Part shown: piece after piece, positions 52,550 through 64,000 of the stretch
Position numbering within the stretch: the stretch's first letter is position 1
Layout of the letters: each line of letters opens with the position of its first letter
Assembly: GCA_963823215.1 (NCBI GenBank)
Contig: CAWGKT010000010.1
Coordinates: 62,001-126,000 of the forward strand
Origin: CAIWHR01 sp963823215
Lineage (GTDB): Bacteria; Pseudomonadota; Gammaproteobacteria; Burkholderiales; Casimicrobiaceae
Direction of reading: 5' to 3'
Length of the DNA: 64,000 bases
Program-made: the position numbers and the translations under genes
The notes under the pieces: model-generated
Told to the model about the DNA's origin: nothing
What the model saw: the letters and a program-made list of their open reading frames with translations, nothing else
Database searches by the model: none

Positions 52550-55500
52550 ATGCTGCAGATCCGATTCTCCAACCGCTTCGAGCACCTCGAGGGCGCACTA
52601 CTTGAGGCGATGGCGACCCCGCCCGAGTCGCCGTTCGTGCGCGAGGAGATCATCGTGGGGAGCGCGGCGGTCCGACGCCGGGTCGAGCTCGCCGCGGCGG
52701 AGCGCTTCGGCATCTGCTCGAACGTGCGGTTCTCCTTTCTGGCGCAGTGGTTGTGGCGGCAGATCGGGCACGTGGTGCCCGTCTCGGAAATGTCACCCTT
52801 CACCACGCCGCTACTGACCTGGCGGGTACTGGGGATCTTCGGCGAGCACGGGTTCGTCGCCGCGCATCCGCCGCTCGCGGGCTACTTGCGCCACGCGGAC
52901 GACGTGATGCGCTACGAGCTCGCGGCGCGCACCGCAACGCTGCTCGAGCACTACCTCACCTACCGGCCCGACTGGCTCGCAGCGTGGCTTGCCGGCAGGC
53001 CTGCCAGGATCGACAACCTCGACACGGCGCGCAGGGACGACGAGCGCTGGCAGGCCGCACTGTGGCGGCGCATCGCCGGCGATCTCGGCACCGACAGCCG
53101 CCATCCGTCGGTGGCCTTCTTCGACGCGATGAAGGCGATGGGGGCCGACGCCCCGGCGCGAGCGGGACTGCCCGCTGCGGCGCATGTCTTCTGCCTGCCA
53201 ACCACGCCACCCCTCTACCTCGACATCCTGCACCGCCTCGCGCAGTGGATCGAACTTCGGCTGTACGTGCTCAACCCCTGCCGCGAATACTGGTTCGAGA
53301 TCGTCGACCGCAAACGCCTCGCCTGGCTCGCGGCAGAAGGCCGCGCCGACCATCACGAAGCCGGCAATCGATTGCTGGCATCGTGGGGCAGGCAGACGCA
53401 GGCCCACATCGACCTGTTGCTCCAGGACGACAGCACCGCGGAGGTCGACGACGCCGGCTACGCGGCGAGCGAGGGCGACACGCTTCTCGCCAGGATCCAG
53501 AACGCGATACTGGACCTGACGGATCTCACGCGCGGCAGCATCGAGCTCGCGTCCGATGATCGCAGCATCGAAGTCCACGTCTGCCACTCGACGACGCGCG
53601 AGCTGGAGGTGCTGCAGGACCAGCTGCTCGCGCTCTTCGCCGGAAGCAATCCGCCACGACCGTCCGACATCCTGGTCGTGACGCCGGACCTCGAGGCCGC
53701 GGCGCCGTTGATCGACGCGGTGTTCGCCAACGTCCCGAAGGCGCGCGCGATTCCGTACACGATCACCGGCCGGCCGGCGAGCGCGCTCAATCCCGTCGCG
53801 CAGGCGCTGCTGTCGGTACTCGCCGTTGCGACGTCGCGCTTCCCGGCGAGCGCCGTGTTCGAGCTATTGCAGCAGCCGGTCATCGCGCGCCGGTTCGCGA
53901 TCGGCAACACGGAGCTCGAGGCCATCCACGCATGGATCGGCGCAGCGGGCATCCGCTGGGGCATCGACGGCCGCCATCGCGCGGAGCTCGGCCTGCCGGA
54001 GACCGGCCGTCACAGTTTCGAGGACGGACTCGATCGCCTGTACCTGGGCTACGCGTTGCCCGCCTCCGTCACAATGCCGGTGAACGAGCGCCTGGCGGCC
54101 GGCAATCCGGAGGGTTCCGCCGCGCTGGCGCTGGGCAGCTTTCGCGAATTCATCCGCGGGCTCGAGCGCCTGCATGCCGATCTCGCCAAGGCGAAATCGC
54201 CGGACGACTGGCGGCAGACGCTCTCCAGCGTGGTCGACAACTTCGTCGCGTCCACGGGCGACGAGATCGACGCCGACCGCGAGACCGCCGCCGGCATCCG
54301 CGAACTCCACGCCAACATGACGCACGGCGGGTTGAGCGAGCCGTTGAGCGTCGACGTCGTCCGCACGGCGCTGACCGCGCTGCTCGACGACCCGACGAGG
54401 GGCGGCATCCCCGGCGGCGCCGTCACCTTCGCGGCGATGGCGAGCCTGCGCAACCTCCCCTATCGCGTCGTCTGCGCGATCGGCTTGAACGACGGCGCCT
54501 TCCCCTCGACGTCGCGCCCCAGCGAATTCGACCTGATGGCGCGCGACCCGCGCCGCGGCGACCGCCAGCGCCGCGTCGACGAGCGCAACGTCTTCCTCGA
54601 CCTCCTTCTCGCCGCGCGCGAGCGGCTGTACCTCAGTTACACGGGGAAGAGCGTGCGCGACAACTCGCCGCTGCCGCCGTCGGTCCTGGTCGCGGAGCTG
54701 CTCGATTACTGCGCCGCGGCCATCGACGACGGCGCCGTTCTCGCCGGAATCGCTGCAAGACGGCGCGGCAGCGGCTCACCGTCGAGCATCCGCTGCAGTC
54801 CGTTCTCGCTCGACTACTTCGAGCCGAATGCCGATCCGCGCCGCCGCAGCTTCAACGACGAGTATTGCGCTGCGCTGCAGGCAGCGACTCGCCGCGCCGT
54901 CGACGCCCTCCGGGCCCGGCCGGTCGCGCGCGACGATCGCCGATGAGTCCGCTGACGATGGCGCCGACGACGACGAGAACGAAGCGTGCGGAGCCGCAGG
55001 AACGATTCTTCGCGCTACCGCTCGCCAAGGCCGGCCCGGAGTTCCACGAGGTCACGCTGGGCAACCTCGCCCGCTTCTTCGGCAACCCATGCCGCTACCT
55101 GCTCCGGGCGCGTCTCGGCATCGTGCTCCCCGAAGGCGACGAGGAATTGCAGGACGACGAGCCTTTCGTTCCCGATTGGCCTTCGCGCGACGCCCTCGCG
55201 CAACGCGTGCTGCCCCGCCTGCTCGAGCGGCGAAGCGGTTACCGGGTTGCTCGCATTCGCGCGCGCCGGGATCGAATATCCGGCGGGGCGCCTCGGCGAG
55301 CTCGAGCTGGAGCAGGAGCTGCAGCGCCTTGATCACTTTCGCGCGCGCGCTCGCGCCGCGTGCTCGCGGAACCGACCGCTCGAACCCGTCAGCACGACGC
55401 TCGAATTCACGCTCGACGGCGAACCGTGGCGCCTGACCGGCGACTTCGGCGATTTGCGCAAGAGCGGACTCGTCCGCTACCGCTACGACGACGCGCGCGC

Positions 55501-55930
55501 CAGCGATTACCTCGACGGCTGGCTCGAGCACCTGTTCCTCAATGCAATGGCAGCTGCCCGAGGTCGTGCCGCGAACGACGTGGCACTCGCGCGACGGCCA
55601 CTACACTCTGCGCCGCGTCGAGGACGCGCGGCGCCAGCTCGAGGCGCTGCTCCGGCTCTACCGCGACGGGCTGCACCGTCCGCTGCACTTCTTTCCGAAA
55701 TCCGCGTGGACCTACATGACCGGAGGCAAGAGCCTGTCCAAGGCCGCTGAGCACGTGGCAGAGCACGCCCTTCCGTCCCTACGGCGAAGATCGCGACGCC
55801 GGCCTACCGCCTGGCGCTGCGCGGCGTGGACGACCCGCTCGATGCCGAATTCGTCGAGTGCGCGACGACGGTCTTCGCGACGCTGCTCGAAGTCGTCGAA
55901 GACGACCGGCTGCGAGAGGCGTCCGCATGA
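52550..55930 (+). pseudogene. recC: RecBCD gamma subunit (RecC), frameshifted in its C-terminal third
   Basis: Chi-recognition subunit of exonuclease V. The start at 52550 gives MLQIRFSNRFEHLEGALLEA, the RecC opening. The frame is uninterrupted to 54730: VCHSTTRELEVLQDQLLALF, DILVVTPDLEAAAPLIDAVF and FAAMASLRNLPYRVVCAIGL (the diagnostic RecC segment). After that, correct sequence alternates between frames: PFSPESLQD, RQRLTVEHPLQ, PFSLDYFEPN, then FARFFGNPC-like and PYGEDRDA segments. I can place one-base insertions near 54731, 54762, 54799, 55231, 55553, 55776 and 55801, plus an unresolved shift near 54945. Rebuilt length about 1,120 residues fits RecC. The stop overlaps recB by ATGA. Confidence 0.85.
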
Positions 55931-58900
55931 AAGCTCCCACCGAATTCGACGTCTTCAACTGCAGACTCGACGGCATCAACCTGATCGAGGCTTCGGCCGG
56001 CACCGGCAAGACCTGGAACATTTGCGGCCTCTACCTGCGGCTGCTGCTGGAGCGCGACCTCGAGGTGCAGCAGATCCTCGTCGTGACGTTCACCAACGCG
56101 GCCACCGCGGAGCTGCGCGAGCGCATCCGCTCGCGGATCGTCGAGACGCTGGCTTAGCTGCGCGACGGCGACGCAGGCCGGGCCCTCCGGCGACCCGTTC
56201 GTTGCGGAACTGGTCCGGCGGTCGAGCAGCGCACCGGCTTCGGCCGCCCGAAACTCGCCCTGACCCTCGACAAGGCGCTGCAGTACTTCGACGAAGCCGC
56301 GATCTTCACCATCCACGGCTTCTGCCAGCGCGCGCTCGCCGACGCGTCGTTTTCCGCCGGCCTGCCCTTCTCGCTCGAGCTCGTTACCGACGACAGCGAG
56401 ATGGCGATGGCGGCCGTCCACGATTTCTGGCGCCGCCGCGTCGCCAGCGACAGCTGCCCGCCGGAGCTCGCCGCCAACCTGCTGGAGAGGAAAGACACGC
56501 CCGAGAAATACGCGAAGCTGCTGCGGCGCAGCCTCGCCAAGCCGCTGGCGAAGAATCTGTGGCCGGCGGGCATCGATGCGCCGGCGGCGCATCGACACGA
56601 CGCGGCGTCGACCACGGCATACGAGGCGGCACGAGGACTCTGGGCGACACAGCGCGAGGCGATCGTCGCGACTCGTCACGGAGATCGATCCCGGCACTCC
56701 ACAAAGGCTCGTACACGGAGCGAGCGATCGACCGTGCCGCCGGTGGTTGGGACACCTATTTCGACGAAGCCGCGCCGCTCGCCTCGCTCGACGCCGACAG
56801 CGAAGCCCGATCTGCTGTCGGGTTCCCGGCTGACGCAGCGCACGAACAAGAATCGGATGCCCCCGACCCACCCGTTCTTCGACGCAGCCGACGCCCTGCT
56901 CGCCGCCCGCGCCGCGATCACCGAGAGAGCTCGATCGTCGCCCGCCTGCGCCTGATCCGCGACCTGATCGACACCGTCGGCCCGGACCTGCGCCGACGCA
57001 AGCACGAGCGGCGCGTGATCTCCTTCGACGACATGCTCTACAACCTCCACGCCGCGCTCGAAGAGCGGCGATCATCCCGAGCTGGCGTCGTCGCTGCGCG
57101 AGAAATTCCCGGTGGCGCTGATCGACGAATTCCAGGACACCGATCCGCTGCAGTTCGCGATCTTCGATCGCATCTACGGCAAGGGCCGGCTGCCGGCGTT
57201 TCTCGTCGGCGATCCCAAGCAGGCGATCTACAGCTTCCGCAACGCCGACCTGCACGCGTACCTGCGCGCGCGCACAGAGCGCCTCTGCCGAGTCTACACG
57301 CTCGCCGCCAACCAGCGCTCGACGCAAGGACTGATCGAGGCGCTGAACGGGCTCTTCTCGACCAACCCGGACGCCTTCATGCTGGAGGGCCTCGACTATC
57401 ACCCGGTCACGATGGGCGACAAGGCGCGCAAGCCCTTCGCCGACAGGACAGCGAAGCGCGCCGATCTGCAGGTGTGGATGCTCCCGCCGACACCTGAAGG
57501 CATACCCGTCTCCAAGACAGACGCCAGGAGGTTCGCCGCGCAGCGCGACGGCCGCCGAAATCGCGCGGCTCGTCACCGAAGGCGACCAAGGGTCGCATCA
57601 CCATCGGCGAGCGCCGCGCTACGGCCCGGCGACATCGCGGTGCTGGTCCGCACCCACGCGCAGGGCAGCGAGGTGAAGCGCGAGCTGGCCACGCTCGGGA
57701 TCGGCAGCGTCGAGCTGTCGCAGGCGAGCGTCTTCCAGTCGCCCGACGCCGAGGAGGTCGAGCGCGTGCTGATCGCGATCAACCAGCCGTCGCGCGACGC
57801 GCTGCTGCGCGGCGCGCTCGCCACCGAGATGATGGGCTGCGACGCGGCCAGAGTCGCCGCGATCTCGGCCGATGAAGCCGACGCTCATGGGCTACCTGCA
57901 GCGCTTCGCCGATTACCGCGACCTCTGGCTGCGCCAGGGCGTGGGCGTGATGTACCGCAAGTTCCTGTCCGACGAGAAGGTCAGCGCGCGGATGCTCCGC
58001 CGCGACGACGGCGAGCGCCGCCTCACCAACCTGCTGCACCTGGGCGAGCAGATCCACCAGGCGGCCGCGACGCACGAATCGCCGGACGCGCTGCTGCGCT
58101 GGCTGGCGACGAAGCGCCGCGATGGCGCCGCCGACGAAGTCGCGCAGCTGCGCCTGGAATCCGACCGCAATCTCGTCAAGATCGTCACCATCCACAAGGC
58201 GAAGGGTCTCGAGTTCCCAATCGTGTTCTGCCCGTTCCTGTGGGACGGGCAGCATCCGTTTGGCGCGGCCGAAGCCGGAAGGACGCGAATACCACGACGA
58301 TGAGGGCACGGCGATCGTCGACTTCCGGAGCGACGACGAACTGGGGCCGACAGGGCGCGGACATTGCAGATCGGATCGAGCTCGAGGACGTCGGCCGAAT
58401 CGCTGCGCCTTATCTACGTGGCGCTGACGCGCGCGGTCTATCGGTGCTACGTGATTGCCGGCACCTACACGACAGACGGGTGGCACGGGCGCCGTCTGCC
58501 GAGAGCATCAAGAGCCTCCTCAACTGGCTCGTCGCCGGCGGCAACCAATCGCCATCGGCCTGGCTCAATGCGCAGAAGCGCTGTCCGCCGACATCGCCGG
58601 CGCATGGCGAGAGTTGGCCGGGCGTCTGTCTCCCCATCTCGCCCTCGCGCCGCTGCCCGGTCGCGCGCGGCACGCCGGTCGCGCTGGCCAGACCCGAGCC
58701 CGAATCGCTCACCGCCCTGCCCCCGCCGAAGACGATCGCCGCCCGCGTGGCGCTTCAGCAGCTTTTCCGGCCTTTCCAGCGACGCGAAGAGCGAGGCCGC
58801 GGCGAACGACCACGACGCGCGGATCGCGGACGCGACGAGGAGCATCGGCGCGCCGCCTCCGAACATCGCGCCGGACGACATCCTGCGCTTTCCGCGCGGC

Positions 58901-59635
58901 GTGAGCGCTGGCGAGTGCCTGCACGCGATCTTCGAGTGCATCGACTTTACCGCCCCGGCCGGCTGGAACGACGCCATCGGCCGCGGCCTCGCCGCGCATC
59001 CGCAATTCGTCACCGCCGTGCGCGCGACCGAGCAATCGGCGCTGCTCGCGAGCATGACCGCACGGATGCTGAATGACGTAACGCGCACGACGCTGCCGGA
59101 CGGCATCGTTCTCGCGTCCATCCCCACCACGCGCCGCCTCACCGAGCTCGAATTCAGCCTGCCTCTGCCGCACCTGTCGGCGCACGCGCTCAACGCTGCC
59201 CTCAGGAGCCTCGGCTACGACGTGCCGCGCCTCGCGTTCCACGATCTCGAAGGGTACTTGAAGGGCTACATCGATCTCGTCTTCGAGTACGGCGGCCGCT
59301 ACTACGTGCTCGACTGGAAATCGAACCACCTCGGTTACGCACCCTTCGACTACAGCCCGGCAGCGCTCCGGGCGGCGATGGCCGAGCACAGCTACCACCT
59401 GCAATACCTTCTCTATTCGCTGGCCGTCGACCGCTACCTCAGGCACCGCGTGCCGGGCTACCGCCACGACACGCATTTCGGCGGCGTGCTCTACCTCTTC
59501 GTGCGCGGCGTTCGGCCTGATTGGCGCAACGCCGACGGAACCCCGACGGGCGTGTTCCACCATCGACCGACGGCAGCGACACTCGCGCTGCTCGACGCGC
59601 TGTTCGCCAAAGAGCCGGCGAAGGTGGGACCATGA
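55927..59635 (+). pseudogene. recB: RecBCD beta subunit (RecB helicase-nuclease), heavily frameshifted
   Basis: UvrD-like helicase plus nuclease; total length fits about 1,235 residues. Motifs survive in different frames: IEASAGTGKTWNICGLYLRL (Walker A), VVTFTNAATAELRERI, FTIHGFCQRALADASF, VALIDEFQDTDPLQFAIFD (DExx), LVGDPKQAIYSFRNADLHAY, VKIVTIHKAKGLEFPIVFCP, LRLIYVALTRAVYRCYV, and the nuclease core GYIDLVFEYGGRYYVLDWKS. A TAG at 56155-56157 interrupts the first segment where TAC would give LAYLRDGD. Extra bases are apparent near 57066 and 58271, and several other shifts lie between 56170 and 58800. Start and stop overlap recC and recD by ATGA. Because the motifs are intact, error or very recent damage is likelier than old decay. 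Confidence 0.85.
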
Positions 59636-61488
59636 GCGCGGCGTTCATCCAGACACCCGACCAGGCGCTCGCCGAGGGCTTCGCCCATCACGTCGTGCGC
59701 TGGGCCCGCGAGCGCGACGCCCCCCGCCACACTCTCGACGCGCTGCGGACAGCAGCGCGCGCGACGAGCCTCGCCACGGCCTCGGGTCACGTGTGCACTT
59801 ATCTCGCCGACATCGTCGCGGCCGCCGAGGACCTCGATGAGTCCGCGTTGCGCCGCGCGCTGCTCGAGTCCGGGATGGTCGGCACGCCGGAGACGCCGGC
59901 TGCGCACCCGCTGATCCTCGACGACGACGGCGCCTCTACCTGCACCGCTATTTCGATTACGAGCGCCGGCTGGCGCAGCGGCTGATGCAGCGTGCGGCGA
60001 TCAAGACGAGCGCCATCGGCAACAACGCGAAGGCGCTCCTCGACTGCCTGTTCGCCGCCAATGCGAACCGGCTGGAAAATCGCCCCGACTGGCAGAAGAT
60101 CGCGACGGCATTGGCGCTCGAACGGCCCCTGACGATCATCAGCGGCGGCCCCGGCACCGGCAAGACGACCACCGTCGTCAACGTGCTAGCCTGCGTACTC
60201 GTCGGCAATCCGGACTGCCGGATCCGCCTGGCGGCCCCGACCGGCAAGGCCGCCGCGCGGATGCTGGAAGCGATCCGCAATGCCGCCGCTCACCTGCCCG
60301 CTCGACCTGCGCGAGCGCCTGCCCACGGAGTCGTTCACCGTTCACCGCCTGCTGGGCGTGCTGCCCGACTCCAACGACTTCCGCCACCACGCCGGCAACC
60401 CGCTGCCGATCGATCTCCTCGTCGTCGACGAGGCGTCGATGCTGGACCTGGCGCTCGCCACCAGGCTGATCGAGGCCGTGCCGCCCGCGGCGCGCATCAT
60501 TCTGCTGGGCGACAAGGACCAGCTCGCCGCTGTCGAATCCGGCGCCGTGTTCTCGGAACTCTCGGCCGATCCGACGCTGAGCAACGCGTGCGTCGAGCGG
60601 CTCTCCACCGTCACCGGCATTCCCGCCGCGCGCATCGTGTCCGCGGCGCCGATCAAGCCGACGCGCCTCGCCGACAGCGTCGTCTGGCTCACCGAGAACT
60701 TCCGCTTCGCAAAGGACTCCGGCATCGGTCGCCTCGCCGCGCACGTCAATGCCGGCGAGGCGCAAGGCGCGATCGACTTCCTGCGCTCGCGCGCCGATCC
60801 GGCGCTCGAATGGATCGAGGACGCAAACCCCGTCCCGCAGGCCGCCTCGGTCCAGCGGATCATCGACGGAATGACGGCGTACATCGATGCCGCGCGCGCC
60901 GACCTCGGCAAAAAGGCGGCGCTGTTCGACGCGCTGGGACGTTTCCGCGTGCTGTGCGCCGAGCGCGAGGGCCCGCGCGGCGTGGTCGCGATCAACCGGC
61001 TCGTCGGGCAGCACTTCCGCAAGACGCTCGACCATCCGCTCGATCCCGGCGGCCGCTCCGAGTGGTATCCGGGCCGCCCCGTGATGGTGCTCGCCAACGA
61101 CTACGTGCTGAAGCTCTTCAACGGCGACGTCGGCATCGTCCTGCCCGATGGTTCGGAAACGCTGATGGTGCACTTTCCGGACGGCGACGGCGGCTTCAGG
61201 ACCGTCGCACCACTGCGCCTCCCGGAGCACGAAACGGCGTTCGCCACGACGGTGCACAAGGCGCAGGGCTCGGAGTTCGACCGGGTGCTGCTGATGCTGC
61301 CAGCGAAGCCCAATCGCGTCGTGACGCGGGAGCTGCTCTACACCGCGGTGACGCGGTCGCGGTCTGGCGTCGCGATTGTCGGCGGGGTCGAAGTGGTGGA
61401 GAAGGCGATCGCGACGCCGACGCGGCGGCATTCGGGGTTGGTGGCGCGACTCGATGAAGCGGGCGAGAGACCCTCAAAACGGATCTGA
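59632..61488 (+). pseudogene. recD: RecBCD alpha subunit (RecD helicase), two frameshifts
   Basis: 5'-3' helicase of exonuclease V; about 618 residues after correction. N-terminal domain from 59632 (MSAAFIQTPDQALAEGFAHH), then a shift near 59931 (one base missing) to RLYLHRYFDYERRLAQRLM. The helicase core has LTIISGGPGTGKTTTVVNVL (Walker A) and RLAAPTGKAAARMLEAI. A second shift (one extra base) falls near 60298; beyond it the frame is clean: VVDEASMLDLALATRLIEAV (DEAS box), LLGDKDQLAAVESGAVFSEL, and AFATTVHKAQGSEFDRVLLM near the end. Overlaps the recB stop by 4 bp; order recC-recB-recD. Confidence 0.87.
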
Positions 61489-61576
61489 GGGAAATAGCCT
61501 TGTCCAATGGAGTTTGAGTCTGAGCGAGTGAGCGCCTATTAGCGGCAACAGCACGCCGCTTGGTGCAACGCGGCGG

Positions 61577-61593
61577 TTGACAATCGTTCTCAA
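61577..61593 (+). promoter_or_regulatory. Fur-box-like dyad overlapping a -35 element
   Basis: TTGACAATCGTTCTCAA is a 17-base imperfect palindrome (6 of 8 pairs match), close to the TGAGAA-type half sites of Fur operators. Its first six bases are a perfect TTGACA. It lies 44 bases before the small exported protein gene, which suggests iron-dependent repression. Confidence 0.45.
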
Positions 61594-61636
61594 CACGCGC
61601 AAATTACCGTTGGGTCCTTTTCAGAAGGAGATAGCC

Positions 61637-61900
61637 ATGAAGAAATTGACAACGGCCGCCTCAGTGGTCCTCATCGGCTTTGCTCCGGCACTCGGTGCGG
61701 AGTGCGGCCACGACGCCTCGTCGTCGGCCTCGGCCACGCCACCCGCGCAGCTGGTCTCGGCACCGGCACCTGCAGCGTCCAAGGCGCCCAACTCGACGGC
61801 CTTGGTCGCGCCTGCAACCAAGAAGACCGCGAAGCAAGTCGCGGACAAGTCCAGGGAACCCGCCACCGGCGCCAAGGTCGCGGTCGCGTCCATCAAGTAG
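61637..61900 (+). CDS. Small exported alanine-rich protein of unknown function
   Basis: 87 residues. A Sec signal peptide (MKKLTTAASVVLIGFAPALG, cleavage near ALGA-E) is followed by ECGHDASSSASAT and a Pro/Ala/Lys-rich tail (KKTAKQVADKSREPATGAKV). The single cysteine near the mature N-terminus is not in a lipobox. AGAAGGAGATAG is a strong ribosome-binding site. I recognise no family. The gene is a monocistronic unit: Fur-box-like dyad upstream and a strong terminator directly downstream. Confidence 0.8.
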   Translation: MKKLTTAASVVLIGFAPALGAECGHDASSSASATPPAQLVSAPAPAASKAPNSTALVAPATKKTAKQVADKSREPATGAKVAVASIK

Positions 61901-61918
61901 GCCGCTCCGGAGTTCAGG

Positions 61919-61947
61919 AAAAGCCCGCCCGGTGCGGGCTTTTCTTT
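61919..61947 (+). terminator. Rho-independent terminator of the small exported protein gene
   Basis: AAAAGCCCGC-CCGGT-GCGGGCTTTT then CTTT: a 10-bp perfect stem with a five-base loop and a T-rich tail on both strands, so it can also stop the convergent HIT transcript. Confidence 0.92.
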
Positions 61948-61992
61948 GGGGCATCATGGTCGCGACGCGATGGATGCGTGACAGCGCCCGCG

Positions 61993-62403
61993 TCACGGCT
62001 TGTTCCAGTACCGGGCGCGCTCCGGGATGATCCAGCGCACGCCGCCGCGAGGGTCGGGGATGTCGCCTCGGTAGCGAGGTATCAGATGCAGATGAACGTG
62101 CGGCACCGTCTGCCCGGCAGCAGGGCCGTCGTTGACGCCGAGATTGAATCCATCCGGGGCGTGCTTTCCGATCACTATACGGCGCGCGTCGTCGGCGAGA
62201 CGCAGCATCTCTTCGCGCTCCGCCAGCGTTAGCTCGAACCAAGACGCGACGTGCCGGCGCGGGACGATCAGCACGTGGCCGGGGTTGAGCGGGTAGCTGT
62301 CCCACAGCGCCATCGCGGCGTCGCCCCCGATCACGATCCGTTCCGCGGACGGATTGCAGAACGGGCACGGCTTTACGGGTTGGGTCACGGGTGTCTCTCG
62401 CAT
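61993..62403 (-). CDS. HIT-family nucleotide hydrolase/transferase
   Basis: 136 residues. The histidine triad is PHVHLHLIPRY (His102, His104, His106). A CPFC zinc-ribbon-like pair sits near the N-terminus, as in HINT/Fhit-related bacterial proteins. NPGHVLIVPRRHVASWFEL is the conserved first HIT block. The family cleaves nucleotide phosphoramidates or dinucleoside polyphosphates. Stand-alone gene, convergent with the small exported protein gene. Confidence 0.92.
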   Translation of the reverse strand: MRETPVTQPVKPCPFCNPSAERIVIGGDAAMALWDSYPLNPGHVLIVPRRHVASWFELTLAEREEMLRLADDARRIVIGKHAPDGFNLGVNDGPAAGQTVPHVHLHLIPRYRGDIPDPRGGVRWIIPERARYWNKP

Positions 62404-62488
62404 GGCGCCAGAATCAAGAGTGAACCGGGGCTGGTGGATACCCCGGACCGCCCGACCGGGGGAATCTGCCCGCCCCGCCCTACCCCGC

Positions 62489-62725
62489 CTACAATTTCTT
62501 GTGATTGCCGTTGCAGAACGGCGCCGTCCCGGTGTGCTTGCAGCCGCACAGATAGACCGTCTTCGGTTCGGTCACCGTAAACTTCGTCGGCGTGAAGCCG
62601 GTGTCTTTGTGCGAGCCATCGCAGAAAGGCTGGTTCTTCGAGCGTCCGCAGGCGCACCAGCGGTAGTCACCGGGTTTCAGGTCGACTGCATACGGCCCTT
62701 TCTGGGCGATTACGCGATCCGTCAT
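62489..62725 (-). CDS. Dual CDGSH iron-sulfur domain protein
   Basis: 78 residues with two CDGSH-type [2Fe-2S] motifs: CACGRSKNQPFCDGSH and CGCKHTGTAPFCNGNH. Each supplies three Cys and one His ligands; the second has CNGNH in place of CDGSH. This is the small bacterial two-cluster type related to mitoNEET/Miner. Probable redox or Fe-S transfer role. GAGGAGACC precedes the ATG at 62725; the frame is open upstream to 62974 but is a shadow. Confidence 0.92.
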   Translation of the reverse strand: MTDRVIAQKGPYAVDLKPGDYRWCACGRSKNQPFCDGSHKDTGFTPTKFTVTEPKTVYLCGCKHTGTAPFCNGNHKKL

Positions 62726-62826
62726 GGTGGTCTCCTCGGCCTTTGCGCTCCAGTATCCGTCCACTGACCTGCGGCAAAGCTTATCCTCGATCAAGGTCCC
62801 GGACAAACAGGTGAGGCGCGCATCGC

Positions 62827-64000
<1,174 letters not shown>

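Overview
The window is about 66% GC and densely coded. It looks like a chromosomal segment of a betaproteobacterium, probably Burkholderiales-like. The evidence is several families expanded in that group (TctC/Bug-type binding protein, TRAP, Liv and Dpp importers), a recC-recB-recD operon, and GC-rich intergenic repeats of a type I know from Comamonadaceae-like genomes. The lineage call is an inference; there is no rRNA, tRNA, CRISPR array, insertion sequence or phage gene in the window.

Layout. 1-10.5 kb: a dipeptide-type ABC importer (dppBCDF-like on the minus strand, binding protein on the plus strand) with a creatininase-family hydrolase, an isoaspartyl peptidase/asparaginase, a ketopantoate-reductase-like enzyme, an SDR and a DadA-type D-amino acid dehydrogenase. 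Together they look like uptake and breakdown of an unusual peptide or amide. 10.5-18.2 kb: a gene-poor stretch with two divergent sulfatases, an ABC substrate-binding-protein remnant, a FlK-type thioesterase, and an azoreductase divergent from a LysR regulator with a clean dyad between them. 18.5-24.8 kb: a TRAP importer with a Gfo/Idh oxidoreductase, an SDR and a BKACE-family enzyme. 25.0-29.1 kb: a two-gene ATP-citrate-lyase-like pair with an unusually long large subunit. 29.2-35.6 kb: a branched-chain-type ABC importer split over two divergent operons around an RpiR regulator, with a third ATPase that lacks a recognisable ABC signature. 35.6-40.6 kb: an SDR, the tripartite tricarboxylate transporter tctCBA and an AbrB-family membrane protein. 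40.9-52.3 kb: acyl-CoA metabolism (NDP-forming acyl-CoA ligase, acetyl-CoA hydrolase/transferase fused to GNAT, M17 aminopeptidase, AroE-like protein, acyl-CoA dehydrogenase, MaoC, CoA transferase, enoyl-CoA hydratase, SDR). 52.5-61.5 kb: recC-recB-recD. 61.6-64 kb: a small exported protein with a strong terminator, a HIT protein, a dual-CDGSH protein and an ABC exporter cut by the window end.

Two features stand out. First, frameshifts are clustered, not spread evenly: the acyl-CoA ligase/hydrolase pair (42.3-44.0 kb), all of recCBD after 54.7 kb, and the third Liv ATPase carry many single-base shifts, most of which read as one extra base, while the catalytic motifs remain intact in alternating frames. 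The neighbouring 8-10 kb blocks are clean. This is either a local assembly problem or very recent decay. Second, the ATP-citrate-lyase-like pair and the signature-less ABC ATPase are the proteins most likely to have undescribed biochemistry. I found no defence island or other obviously new multigene system.
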